DNA of 64,000 bases, taken from positions 1 to 64,000 of the forward strand of contig NZ_NKHP01000021.1 of assembly GCF_014467235.1 (NCBI RefSeq), read 5' to 3'. The stretch comes from Xenorhabdus indica. Lineage in GTDB: Bacteria; Pseudomonadota; Gammaproteobacteria; Enterobacterales; Enterobacteriaceae. The notes under the pieces are model-generated. The model saw nothing but the letters and a program-made list of their open reading frames with translations. It was not told the DNA's origin and made no database searches. Both the position numbers and the translations under genes were made by a program. Shown one piece after another: positions 43,526 through 52,558 of this stretch (the first letter of the stretch is position 1; every line of letters begins with the position of its first letter).

Positions 43526-45046
43526 TTATGATGCGGTTGCCGCTGTTAAGGCGGTAATCCCCGTCACTGCCGCTGCTAGGGTTGCCCATACCGCGGATGC
43601 GGCACCACCAACAATGCCACCCACCCAGATAATTAAACCCGCCAACAAAACTATCGCTGCGACAACGATAATTTTTTCAATAATGATAATGATTTCTTCT
43701 CCTATTTTTACCATTAACTGAATTGTTCCATTACCCAGGTCAGCGGCTATCTGATACCAATCGACCTGTTTCAATGCGTCTATCGTCAAATCGGTATATT
43801 TATATACCGTTTCCACGGCTTCCTTGATTTTAGCTTCGGTGAGACGAACGATTTCTCCTGTTTTTTCACTGACCCAATGAATGGCATAACTCAGCTTTTT
43901 TGTCACCGGATCGATAATTTCATCCGCTATCCACTGACCTGATTCACGAAACCAGGCACCACAGGCAGCTAATGCTGCACGGGTTTTATCACTCAGGTAA
44001 TTAAAACCACTGGCCGTTAAATCCCATGTCCATTCCCAACTTCGGACAATGGCATTTTTGGCATAAGTCACACTTTCTGATACAAATCTGGCACTCTGAT
44101 CGTAATATTGCTCTACGCGCTCTAAAAATGATGGTTCCTTCTCGGAAGAAAGCGCTATCATCGCTGGAATGGCCGTATGACGCACGGCTAACCACAGGCT
44201 AAATATAGGTTCGTATTGCCATTGCCTCTCGCTGACTAGGGGGATATTTTTTAGTAACAACTGCTCAATACCTGTATAGCCTGGTATTGGCACTGGTAAA
44301 GAAGAGGCCAATCCTTCTATTGCAGGGGGGATAATAGAACGGCTGAATTGAGACAGATGTTGCTTAATGTTTTCCCGCTCGGCGGCTTTAGCTTCTGCCG
44401 AAAGTGTTTCCCACTCCTTTGAATCACGGTTATCCTCAACAACAAAAACCCCAAAACGAGCTTGAGTGGCGATTATTTCATAATCTATTTCCTGCCCTTT
44501 CTTCAAAGTATCACCAGGAAACTTCACTTCAATGAGCATCTTAAGATTATCAGGGTGAACAGAACCATCAAAATATTGCCCTTCACGACCAGGCCAGCGA
44601 AGCTGTTTGTTTTTGACCAGAATAATATCCGGTCGTCGGATACCCGTAACACCAAATTTGCTCTTGTCAGCATTCGTCAAATGTGAGAATGGGCTTTCTG
44701 AATGGGGGAGATTACCTGCGTATTTAGTTCTTCTTGCCTCACTATTGGCCAGCATTGGTAATGGCACATTATATCCTCTCATAAAGAAAACGACTTCAGC
44801 CTTGTATTGCCATAACCAATCGTGAATTCTTTCCTCAACTCTGATGAGACCACTCATCACTGCCTGTTTTAGCGAAAATGCGGCTCCATTTTTATTTATT
44901 CCTGCCTTTGGTGCCCAAATAGCGAAAGCCGCTTTCTTGGCTAAATAACATTGATCCTCATCTTTGGGAAATGCGACTCGCTCCATTTTACATCTCACTG
45001 ATGTAATGGCTGGACACATACCACCGGGTTGTAATTGTTGGGTCAT
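43526..45046 (-). CDS. type VI effector with VRR-NUC nuclease domain
   Basis: A 506-aa toxin. The nuclease core (residues ~130-205) has RRPDIILVKN, then MLIEVKFPGDTLKKGQ and DYEIIATQ, the D...ExK pattern of VRR-NUC enzymes. The C-terminal end (residues ~440-500) holds one or two long hydrophobic Ala/Ile/Val segments, unusual for a DNase. It overlaps vgrG by four bases and is followed by a DUF3396 immunity gene and PAAR. It is probably delivered by the linked VgrG to damage DNA of rival bacteria. Confidence 0.82.
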   Translation of the reverse strand: MTQQLQPGGMCPAITSVRCKMERVAFPKDEDQCYLAKKAAFAIWAPKAGINKNGAAFSLKQAVMSGLIRVEERIHDWLWQYKAEVVFFMRGYNVPLPMLANSEARRTKYAGNLPHSESPFSHLTNADKSKFGVTGIRRPDIILVKNKQLRWPGREGQYFDGSVHPDNLKMLIEVKFPGDTLKKGQEIDYEIIATQARFGVFVVEDNRDSKEWETLSAEAKAAERENIKQHLSQFSRSIIPPAIEGLASSLPVPIPGYTGIEQLLLKNIPLVSERQWQYEPIFSLWLAVRHTAIPAMIALSSEKEPSFLERVEQYYDQSARFVSESVTYAKNAIVRSWEWTWDLTASGFNYLSDKTRAALAACGAWFRESGQWIADEIIDPVTKKLSYAIHWVSEKTGEIVRLTEAKIKEAVETVYKYTDLTIDALKQVDWYQIAADLGNGTIQLMVKIGEEIIIIIEKIIVVAAIVLLAGLIIWVGGIVGGAASAVWATLAAAVTGITALTAATAS

Positions 45047-47220
45047 TTTGATTCCTCCTTAAATTCCATCACATAATCCACGGGCTGATTATTACCAACG
45101 TGGTACAGCGTTTCGGTTTTTTTCTTTTTCTGCTCTTCCGGGATACTGAATTCCAATGTATCCGCTTGCTGGGTTTGCACGATGGCGGTACGCCCTGCGG
45201 CATCAGTACGGCCGGACACAATGCCTGATGGGGTTTTTATCTGGTACAGGGTATGGGTCAGTGGTTTATTTTCGTTCTTGCTGTTGGTCAGAATATAACG
45301 CCCGGAATAATCAAACAGGGCCTGAGCACCGGCTTTTCCTGCTGCGTGTTCGGTCATGGAAATGGAGGTACCGGATATAGTGATCGCCCCCGTAGGATCG
45401 ATAATAATCTGACCACCTGAATTGCCAATGGTGATCTGGCCGCTTTGGGATTGCAGCACAATGTGTTTACCGACACGCACTTCCTGATTATCAGTCACTT
45501 CCAGCAACTGGCTTTTGCCTATTGTGATGCTTTGCTGTCCGGTGATGGTGCTAGACTGGTTTTTCTCTACCCGCAGCGTCTGGTGACCGGAAACGGATTC
45601 GTCATCATCCTGTTTGATAACTGTTTGGCGATTGCGCTGAATCTCTTCAAACTGGTCACGTACTATTGTTATCTTCTGGTCGTTGCCAATACGCTCTTCA
45701 TGGTCAACATCCACATGAGTGGTACGATTGTTCAGTACCTTGGTATTCATATCCTTCTGGGCATGGATATACACTTCTTCACTGCCTTTGGCATCCTCAA
45801 AACGCAGCTCGTTAAAGCCTTCACCTTTATGCGTTTTAGTTTTAAAGGTCGTGCGGGTTTTTTGACCCGGTAAATCCAGCGGCGGACTGTTACGTCCATT
45901 GTAATTGCAGCTAGTCACAATCGGTCGGTCAATATCGCCGTTCAGGTAAGAGATAATGACTTCCTGCCCGATACGGGGAACTGCCATAAAACCGAAGTTG
46001 TTGCCGTTCCAACCCTGAGCCACCCGAACCCAACAGGACGAACCGTCACCGGGTTTATCGTAACGGTTCCAGTGAAAATGAACCTTAATGGCCCCTAATT
46101 CATTGGTGAATATCTCTTCGCCTTCCGGTCCGACAACCGTGGCCAGCTCGTCACCGTCTGCCAACGGTTTATAGTGATACGGTGGCCGCCAGTCATCAAA
46201 GCCGGGGATAAAGGTCATATCGCTGGTTAATGTGGTGCCTTCACCGCCTATTCCTGCTGCTTGCGGCTGAGCGCCATGATGGGTGATGCTCACCACCTGC
46301 CAGCGGTCATTCATCGTTTCAGACGGATGCGCACTGAGGGTAAAGATTTTACCCGGCCGTAATTTGATACAGTTAGACTGTGCCGAACCTAGTTTGCTTT
46401 CGCTGTTCAACTGGTTAAGGCGGATTTTACCAAAGGGCTGTCCCTCTTTACTCCACTGGAAACGCCCATAACTTTCAAAAACGGAATGCCCGCTGCTGGG
46501 TTCTACGTTGGCTTTGGTTTGCATCGGCTGGGAAGGACGCAGGTAGTTGTAATCTTTATGGATAAGCTCATCGGGACATAAATATTCGCCATACTGCCAA
46601 TGCCAGACGGTTGAGTCAGTATCATCCGTGTTGGGTTGACCATTGTAGACCAAGGGTAAGGCGGCCGTCATACCGAGGTGAGAGTTGCTGTAAAACATCT
46701 GGTTTTCCTCAAACCAGAAAATAATGCCTTCTTCCGCCGCTAGCCGGCACCAGAAATCGTAGGCTGATTCCCGTTTCTGGGTAATGTAGTCGCGGGGCGC
46801 ATGATAACCGGCGCTATCATAGAACTTGCTGTCAGCTTTTACCCGGTGCTCTCCCAGCAATTTTTTCAAAATATCCGGTACGGAAAGATGCTGATAAATA
46901 CGGCTGTCCTGATTGAGCGTCATCCGCCACATGTCAGGACGCAGGGTAAAGGTGTAAACCGTCTGCTTTCCGTCAGTATTCCCCTGTACTGCGCCGGCAA
47001 CGATACCATTGACCGTCCGTTCCACCACGCCATTACGCTTGACGGTCAGTGAGGCTTCCTGGTTAAGCTGCTCACCCAAAGGGATATTATTGACGGCGCT
47101 GACCACCGTCAGAGTCAGGTGAAAAAGCTGAGATAAATGTTCTTGCAAAGTGAAATTCACCACCTGGAAAGTGGTCGGCGGGAGTCGGCCAATTTGACAG
47201 GTAAAGACTAAACCATCCAT
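45043..47220 (-). CDS. vgrG: VgrG spike protein
   Basis: A 725-aa VgrG. The gp27-like N-terminal part (FTCQIGRLPPTTFQVVNFTL...LRPDMWRMTLNQDSRIYQHL) is followed by the gp5 OB region with GEEIFTNELGAIKVHFHWNRYDKPG and WGNGNFG-like GWNGNNFGFMAVPRIGQEVIV. A long repeat-rich beta needle follows (~480-610). The last ~100 residues look like a transthyretin-type adaptor (YQIKTPSGIVSGRTDAAGRT), probably docking the effector. It overlaps the effector gene and lies 18 bases behind tssF. Confidence 0.93.
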   Translation of the reverse strand: MDGLVFTCQIGRLPPTTFQVVNFTLQEHLSQLFHLTLTVVSAVNNIPLGEQLNQEASLTVKRNGVVERTVNGIVAGAVQGNTDGKQTVYTFTLRPDMWRMTLNQDSRIYQHLSVPDILKKLLGEHRVKADSKFYDSAGYHAPRDYITQKRESAYDFWCRLAAEEGIIFWFEENQMFYSNSHLGMTAALPLVYNGQPNTDDTDSTVWHWQYGEYLCPDELIHKDYNYLRPSQPMQTKANVEPSSGHSVFESYGRFQWSKEGQPFGKIRLNQLNSESKLGSAQSNCIKLRPGKIFTLSAHPSETMNDRWQVVSITHHGAQPQAAGIGGEGTTLTSDMTFIPGFDDWRPPYHYKPLADGDELATVVGPEGEEIFTNELGAIKVHFHWNRYDKPGDGSSCWVRVAQGWNGNNFGFMAVPRIGQEVIISYLNGDIDRPIVTSCNYNGRNSPPLDLPGQKTRTTFKTKTHKGEGFNELRFEDAKGSEEVYIHAQKDMNTKVLNNRTTHVDVDHEERIGNDQKITIVRDQFEEIQRNRQTVIKQDDDESVSGHQTLRVEKNQSSTITGQQSITIGKSQLLEVTDNQEVRVGKHIVLQSQSGQITIGNSGGQIIIDPTGAITISGTSISMTEHAAGKAGAQALFDYSGRYILTNSKNENKPLTHTLYQIKTPSGIVSGRTDAAGRTAIVQTQQADTLEFSIPEEQKKKKTETLYHVGNNQPVDYVMEFKEESK

Positions 47221-47238
47221 CGCGGTATTTCCTTATGG

Positions 47239-48975
47239 TTACATTAATGGTCGGTATCCCTGCACAGGAGAGCGGGATAACTTATAGAATCCGCCAGCAG
47301 TGGTGCGGCAGGTCACTAACATGTGCATATCCTGCGTCAGGCAAAATGGCAGAAACTGGGACACGCCATGGGCAAACATGAAAGCCTCTCCTTCATGGGT
47401 GTAGGCGCTGTCATCCAGCATCAGTTCAATAAACAGGCAGCGGTGGGGGACGCCCTTAATTAGCCAGTCACTCGTTTTCGAATGCACGGAAACAATGTCA
47501 TCAATCCTGCGGCGCAGTGCCCGGCTCCGGTTTCGGTCTGTTTCTGTATAAAAGTCATAGCCTAGCAATAGCTCTTTGAGCATGTCAGCAGAATGCAGCA
47601 AAAATGGGCTGGCCGAATAATGTGACAATAACGTCCAGTAGCGGTGACTGTCGGTGAGCGGCGGATAGGGCGGCGAAGGGGGAGTCAGGTTTTTGATTTG
47701 TACATTATCAGGGAGGGTTTCGTCCGCATAACACCTCTCACCCGCCATTAATGGCTCCGGCTGAAGCCCAAATGTTGCCACCTGACAGATAAATTTTCGC
47801 GCCGGAGGCTGTGTCATGAGTTGTCCCCGACTGTCCCGGAAGACCAGATCGTATTGCAAGCGTCCTAACGCATCTTCTCCCATTTCCAGTGAATAGAACC
47901 AGGCCTGCTCGTCATCCAAATAGCGATCCATGCCGGTCAGCAAGCGATCGGGATAGAAACGGAAAGACTCGCCCCGATCGTGCTCTTCATCCGGTTCTTG
48001 TTCCAGCGCGATGCCTGGCACATCCAGTACACCCTGTGAAGGTGATAAGGGTAAGCGATAACGTGCAGTTTCTGACTTAAACGGCACGGTTAATTGTGTT
48101 ATTTTCCGATTGACCACAGGCACACAATGCAGATGAAATGCTGCCGCTATCTGTGCTTCAGACACGGCCAATTCACACCTGAGTTTGATTACAATGGTAA
48201 ATTCACGGGATTCGTCCATCAATACATGGCTTCGCAGGGTTGTGGGTAAGACCAGCGTAAGAAAATGGTGAACATGCGGCAGATAAAGGGATTCCATTAG
48301 CATTTGCGGTGCCCAGTTTCCTGCCCGCTGAGGTGATGACAAAATAAGCCTTTCGGTGCCCTGTAAGGGGTTCAAGCGAATGATATCCATTGGATACCGG
48401 GTGTTTTCTTGGTAAAACTGAATGCCATCAACGTCTTGTGTCAGTGCCAGCATCAGAGTATCTGCGACGGTTTCATCAGCACTGAGAAACAGGCTGATGG
48501 GTTTGATTGCCCAGCGGTCATTTTTGCCCGTATAGCGGAATGTCAGGGTAATCTGTGTTTCCTGTGCCTGATGATGGAGTTCCCGCCGAATCAATGTCAG
48601 TGGCTCGATATCACAGGGGCGACAGCTCATGAATGGTGTGTCGTTTTCTGTGGTAATTTTACTGCCTGCCGGCACGGAGTAAGCATTATCTGTCCCCTGA
48701 ACGCTATCCAGTTGCATCACACTGGTTGCCGGTAAACCTTTTATTGTCTGCGAGTGTAAGCGTTGCAGTAACGGTTGGGTGTATTCAGGAAATCCGTCGT
48801 CAACTTTTTGGCGCAGACGGGCAGTCAAAAAAGCCGAACCTTCACTGGCTCTTTCCACATCAGGATCGTGTCCACTGAGGATATCCGCCAGATGCGGTTT
48901 TTCCTCCCGCACCAGTTTTTGTAATGCGCGGAGGTACGCGATCTCGTGTTGAAAGTATTGTTCAAATGTTTTCAC
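47239..48975 (-). CDS. tssF: type VI baseplate protein TssF
   Basis: A 578-aa protein of near normal TssF length. It begins FEQYFQHEIAYLRALQKLVREE, continues with PHLADILSGHDPDVERASEGSAFLTARL in pieces, and has LHRYWTLLSHYSA-type text near residue 470. I take GTG 48975 as start because AAGGAA lies just upstream and TssF proteins begin at this point; the frame is open to 49053. No other structural type VI gene lies in the window, so this is a baseplate subunit outside a full cluster, beside its VgrG. Confidence 0.85.
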   Translation of the reverse strand: MKTFEQYFQHEIAYLRALQKLVREEKPHLADILSGHDPDVERASEGSAFLTARLRQKVDDGFPEYTQPLLQRLHSQTIKGLPATSVMQLDSVQGTDNAYSVPAGSKITTENDTPFMSCRPCDIEPLTLIRRELHHQAQETQITLTFRYTGKNDRWAIKPISLFLSADETVADTLMLALTQDVDGIQFYQENTRYPMDIIRLNPLQGTERLILSSPQRAGNWAPQMLMESLYLPHVHHFLTLVLPTTLRSHVLMDESREFTIVIKLRCELAVSEAQIAAAFHLHCVPVVNRKITQLTVPFKSETARYRLPLSPSQGVLDVPGIALEQEPDEEHDRGESFRFYPDRLLTGMDRYLDDEQAWFYSLEMGEDALGRLQYDLVFRDSRGQLMTQPPARKFICQVATFGLQPEPLMAGERCYADETLPDNVQIKNLTPPSPPYPPLTDSHRYWTLLSHYSASPFLLHSADMLKELLLGYDFYTETDRNRSRALRRRIDDIVSVHSKTSDWLIKGVPHRCLFIELMLDDSAYTHEGEAFMFAHGVSQFLPFCLTQDMHMLVTCRTTAGGFYKLSRSPVQGYRPLM

Positions 48976-49118
48976 ACCGTTTTCCTTTTCGATATTCAAT
49001 AAACTCGGCCGGTGCACAAGGCACAACTTGTTTAAATCCTTCTTACCAGGCACAGATACTCACTATGTTTTTTATCTTTTCCTCGTATGTCTATTTTGAT
49101 GAATTATTCATCGGTATT

Positions 49119-49304
49119 CTATTGGGAAAATTTATACATATTTGGGCATTGATACAGGTTAATGGCGTATTTTACGGAACTATCAGTTAAATTTACTTTA
49201 TGGAAGTTTGTTTTTGTGATTGAGGACGCGTCTTGATAAATGGCTATCAGAATTCCAAGCCCAAAACCCCAAATAAGAAAAATCTTAGTCTGAAGTGCAT
49301 TCAC
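49119..49304 (-). CDS. possible small membrane protein or gene remnant, 61 aa
   Basis: An N-terminal hydrophobic segment (residues ~7-23, IFLIWGFGLGILIAIY) is followed by a polar tail. The ribosome site is poor and no family is recognised. It lies upstream of tssF on the same strand, in AT-rich DNA, and may be the remnant of a longer gene cut at the cargo boundary. Confidence 0.3.
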   Translation of the reverse strand: MNALQTKIFLIWGFGLGILIAIYQDASSITKTNFHKVNLTDSSVKYAINLYQCPNMYKFSQ

Positions 49305-49396
49305 TTTTTTTACTTTTGCAAAAACTAATTAATTACTGACATCAATAATACGTTTCTTCAGGCTATCCCGATGCTTGATAAAACGAGAAATGCGCT

Positions 49397-49795
49397 ATGT
49401 GGAAGTCGGCTTTATTGCTTTGGGTGGGATTGCTGACCTCATTGTCGGCCAATGCGAAAATAGTTATCTATACCGACATCCAGCATCCACCCGTCAACCT
49501 TTCCCCGGACACACAAATTGTCTGGCTGGATGCGGCTGAACAACATCAGAGACAAATCTTCGCTCACTTGTCTGCCGACCCTCAGCAAGCTTTGATACAG
49601 GCACAAGCTATGCTGCAATCCCCCCAATGGAATCAGCAGGAGCAACAACTGATTCAGTCTTATCGTGCCGTTGTTGAAGCCTGGCAATTGGGTGTGCGTA
49701 AGTACCCGGCCGTGGTATTTGATGATCGGGACGTCGTGTATGGTACGGCAGATGTGGCAAAGGCGAGTGCCCTCAGGGAGCAAAGTCAACCATGA
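49397..49795 (+). CDS. ICE protein of the TIGR03757 family
   Basis: A 132-aa exported protein: signal peptide ending ANA near residue 20, then KIVIYTDIQHPP, and a C-terminal YPAVVFDDRDVVYGTADVAKA stretch typical of TIGR03757 proteins. It opens the second transfer block. The gap from the VirB4-like gene is occupied by cargo, the standard variable site of the class. It overlaps its neighbour by four bases. Confidence 0.8.
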   Translation: MWKSALLLWVGLLTSLSANAKIVIYTDIQHPPVNLSPDTQIVWLDAAEQHQRQIFAHLSADPQQALIQAQAMLQSPQWNQQEQQLIQSYRAVVEAWQLGVRKYPAVVFDDRDVVYGTADVAKASALREQSQP

Positions 49796-50760
49796 AGACA
49801 CAACGCCTTGCTTTTCCTGTGGTCATCACGCTGATGGCGGCGTTTGCTCCCTTTGCGCAGGCTTCCCTCAATACAGCGCAAATCGTGGCCAGCAGCCTCT
49901 CGCCATCCTGTATTCAGTGGCGGGTCAGCGGTATTTGCTACTGGCTGTTGTGTTCCTGGCATGGCTGCACGGTAAAAAACTCGGTCAAAGTCACCCATTA
50001 TCTCCCCGAAGCGGTGGTGTCCACCTATCATGCGCCCGGCGGCAATCCGTGGTCAGAAATGGCACAGGTCAGCCGATTATCCGGCGGACTGGAAAATGTC
50101 GTCACCGGTGCGTTGTCCCACCTGACTGCCGGCGGCGGTCACCACAATAGCCAGATTTCAGGCCAGCGCCGTACCAGTTTGCGTTTCAAATACGCGGATG
50201 CCATCGGGCATCCCGCCACCAGTTTGATTGGCGGGCAAATCCCCGGTTATTCCTGCCGTAGTGCTGCTACCCCGTTGGTGCCTTATTTTCTCAGCACATT
50301 GGATACCGTCGCGTGGCGCACCGGTTTACCGGAATCGTTCTACCCGGAAGCCCTGATCCCTGGTCAGCGGGAGCTGGGTAGCCAAATGTCCGCCAATCTA
50401 TGGGGCAATATTTACCCGCGCTCAGGCTTTGTCAATCAGGCCGATGATGACAAGGCATCAGCCGTGGTGGCGCAGCGCGTGGCGGATATTATTACCCGTG
50501 CCGGGCAGTCCCATGTTTATCAGGCATTAAAAGGTCAACGCTCTGACGGTTATTGGCCACCCGAACCGGTGACAGAAAACACCGGCACCAAAAATCACCA
50601 GTGGCAGCGGCTATCACCGCAGCTAAGCCAGTTCTGCGCAGTGTTTCCTGACGGAGAACATGCAGCTGCGGTCAATGGCAATCAGGCGTATGCCCTGTGG
50701 CAACCCTATAGTTGTTGTCAGCGCCGGGGACAGCGCTTTTTGGGCAGTACCGATATTTAA
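49792..50760 (+). CDS. ICE protein of the TIGR03756 family (TraU-like)
   Basis: A 322-aa exported protein with signal peptide ending near residue 23 and TraU-like features: SPSCIQWRVSGICYWLLCSW, paired cysteines along the chain and a final WQPYSCCQRRGQRFLG. Such Cys-rich periplasmic proteins act in pilus assembly and mating-pair stabilisation. ATGA coupling to the gene before; 13 bases to the next. Confidence 0.8.
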   Translation: MKTQRLAFPVVITLMAAFAPFAQASLNTAQIVASSLSPSCIQWRVSGICYWLLCSWHGCTVKNSVKVTHYLPEAVVSTYHAPGGNPWSEMAQVSRLSGGLENVVTGALSHLTAGGGHHNSQISGQRRTSLRFKYADAIGHPATSLIGGQIPGYSCRSAATPLVPYFLSTLDTVAWRTGLPESFYPEALIPGQRELGSQMSANLWGNIYPRSGFVNQADDDKASAVVAQRVADIITRAGQSHVYQALKGQRSDGYWPPEPVTENTGTKNHQWQRLSPQLSQFCAVFPDGEHAAAVNGNQAYALWQPYSCCQRRGQRFLGSTDI

Positions 50761-50773
50761 AAAAGGAGAGTCT

Positions 50774-52216
50774 ATGCTGAAAAGAAAAGCCTTATGGCTG
50801 ATGGTCAGCTTACTGGCAGGTGGGGTATCGCAAACGGGATGGGCTGAAAACAGGTTGACGGTTTCTCTGCCCCAGGTCAATCGCGGTGCTCTGGGTTATG
50901 GTGCAGATGTCAGTGGCGCGATCTCAGACTCCCTATTTTATACCCTTGGCGGCGGCTCGGTGATTTCACAGCCTGCCACCCGCAGTTCCCTGACCAAACT
51001 GGGCGGACTGGAACTTGGCTGGAGTTCGGATTTGATGTGCGGCAATTTTGATTTAAAAACCACGGTCGGCAACCAGCTAAACGGCATTACCGCCGGGTTT
51101 AAGAACCTGATGAGTGAGGTGATCCAGGGGGCAACCGGCGCGGTGGCGAGTTTACCTGCCATGGTCATTCAGCGCGCCAATCCGGGTCTCTATGACATGC
51201 TGACCAATGGGGTCTTGCAGGCCAATGTGGCGTTCGATAATGCCCAGTTTAATTGCCAGAATATGGCCAAACGGATGATGGATTTTGCGCAAAACAGTAA
51301 ATGGACCCAATCGGCCGCGATGCAGGAATACAAAACGCAGGTGAACAGCGGGGATGCGGATGCGGTGAGGGTGAATAATGCCGGTAGCAAATCCACAGGC
51401 ACAGGCGGGCATCAATGGATTGGCGGGAAGAAGCAGGGGGGCAAGGGACAGAGCGCTATCCGGCCCACCCGTGATTTAGCCAGCGCGGGGTTTAATATGA
51501 TGAATCATCTGCCGGTACTGAGCCAGTCGTCAGTCAGTACCAAACAGTGTGATGGCGGTGCCTGTCGCCAATTCCAGAATGCCACCGAAGCAGCGGAGGC
51601 CGTGGTGAAAGTGCTGGGTGATCGGGCTATCCGTACTTGTGCCAATGCCGCGGAATGCACCAGCGGCGGGGGATCTCAGCAACCGGGGGCGACGGTGGCC
51701 GGCACCGGCTTTGCGCCTATGCTGGAAGAAGACACCAAAGCCAATATTGAACAGCTGGTGAAGCTGGTCAATGGCACGGAAAAACCCACCGCCGCCAATC
51801 TGGCCAAACTGAAAACCGGCAGTCTGGCCGTGACTAAAGGGGTCATGCAGGCATTGCAGCGAGATCCGGACAGTGCTACGTTGACCGCGCGTCTGGCGGG
51901 TGAACTGGCGATGGCTGAGACCACCGAGACCGCATTGTTGATGCGGCGAATGCTGATCACTGGCATGTCAGAGCCTAATGCGGCTGCCCAGCCGGAAGCC
52001 CTGGCAGAAGGGGAACGGCGGATTGATGCGCTGGATCGGGAAATCAATGCGCTGAAAAATGAAATGTTGCTGAAACGGGAACTGTCGCGTAACGCCATCC
52101 TGACCATTATTGAACGGGAAAACCGTCGCATTGAAGCCCATCCCCAAAAGCAAGTGCCGGACAGTACCGATGCGCGTTTTTATCAGCTGGAAATGCCTAA
52201 CAGTGAACGGCGGTAA
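50774..52216 (+). CDS. ICE protein of the TIGR03755 family (TraH-like)
   Basis: A 480-aa exported protein. The signal peptide ends TGWA near residue 24. The body has SDLMCGNFDLKTTVGNQLNGITAGFKN in pieces and a C-terminal coiled coil (~400-465, EALAEGERRIDALDREIN and LKNEMLLKRELS). It is the TraH counterpart of F-type systems in position and shape. The ATG at 50774 follows AAAAGGAGAG; longer upstream frames overlap the previous gene. Confidence 0.8.
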   Translation: MLKRKALWLMVSLLAGGVSQTGWAENRLTVSLPQVNRGALGYGADVSGAISDSLFYTLGGGSVISQPATRSSLTKLGGLELGWSSDLMCGNFDLKTTVGNQLNGITAGFKNLMSEVIQGATGAVASLPAMVIQRANPGLYDMLTNGVLQANVAFDNAQFNCQNMAKRMMDFAQNSKWTQSAAMQEYKTQVNSGDADAVRVNNAGSKSTGTGGHQWIGGKKQGGKGQSAIRPTRDLASAGFNMMNHLPVLSQSSVSTKQCDGGACRQFQNATEAAEAVVKVLGDRAIRTCANAAECTSGGGSQQPGATVAGTGFAPMLEEDTKANIEQLVKLVNGTEKPTAANLAKLKTGSLAVTKGVMQALQRDPDSATLTARLAGELAMAETTETALLMRRMLITGMSEPNAAAQPEALAEGERRIDALDREINALKNEMLLKRELSRNAILTIIERENRRIEAHPQKQVPDSTDARFYQLEMPNSERR

Positions 52217-52222
52217 GATGAT

Positions 52223-52558
52223 ATGGCAGCGATGATCACCACATTGAGAAAAGGTGTTGTGCTATTACTGATTATTGCTTTGATGATGGTTATCAGTTTG
52301 GCGATAGGCTGGGCCGGGCTGCATCAGGCGGAAAATATCACCGAGATGCACCATTGGGTGATTGAAACCAGGGGATTTTGGTTAGTCTGGCGATTATGCC
52401 TGTATGCAGTGCTGGGCTGGAATAGCTGGAAAATCGGGCAAAGGACAATATACCAGCCGGAATACCGCACAACATTGATACGGATGATGGTGGTCAGCCT
52501 GCTGTTTATTGTGCTGGGTGAATATGCCCTGTCAGGTACTATTGAGGGAATGTCATGA
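52223..52558 (+). CDS. small ICE membrane protein, 111 aa
   Basis: A membrane protein with three hydrophobic segments (residues ~10-30, ~50-64 and ~88-106). No family name is certain; a small membrane protein before the TraG-like gene is usual in this ICE class. It overlaps the next gene by ATGA. It probably cooperates with the TraG-like protein in mating-pair stabilisation. Confidence 0.65.
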   Translation: MAAMITTLRKGVVLLLIIALMMVISLAIGWAGLHQAENITEMHHWVIETRGFWLVWRLCLYAVLGWNSWKIGQRTIYQPEYRTTLIRMMVVSLLFIVLGEYALSGTIEGMS

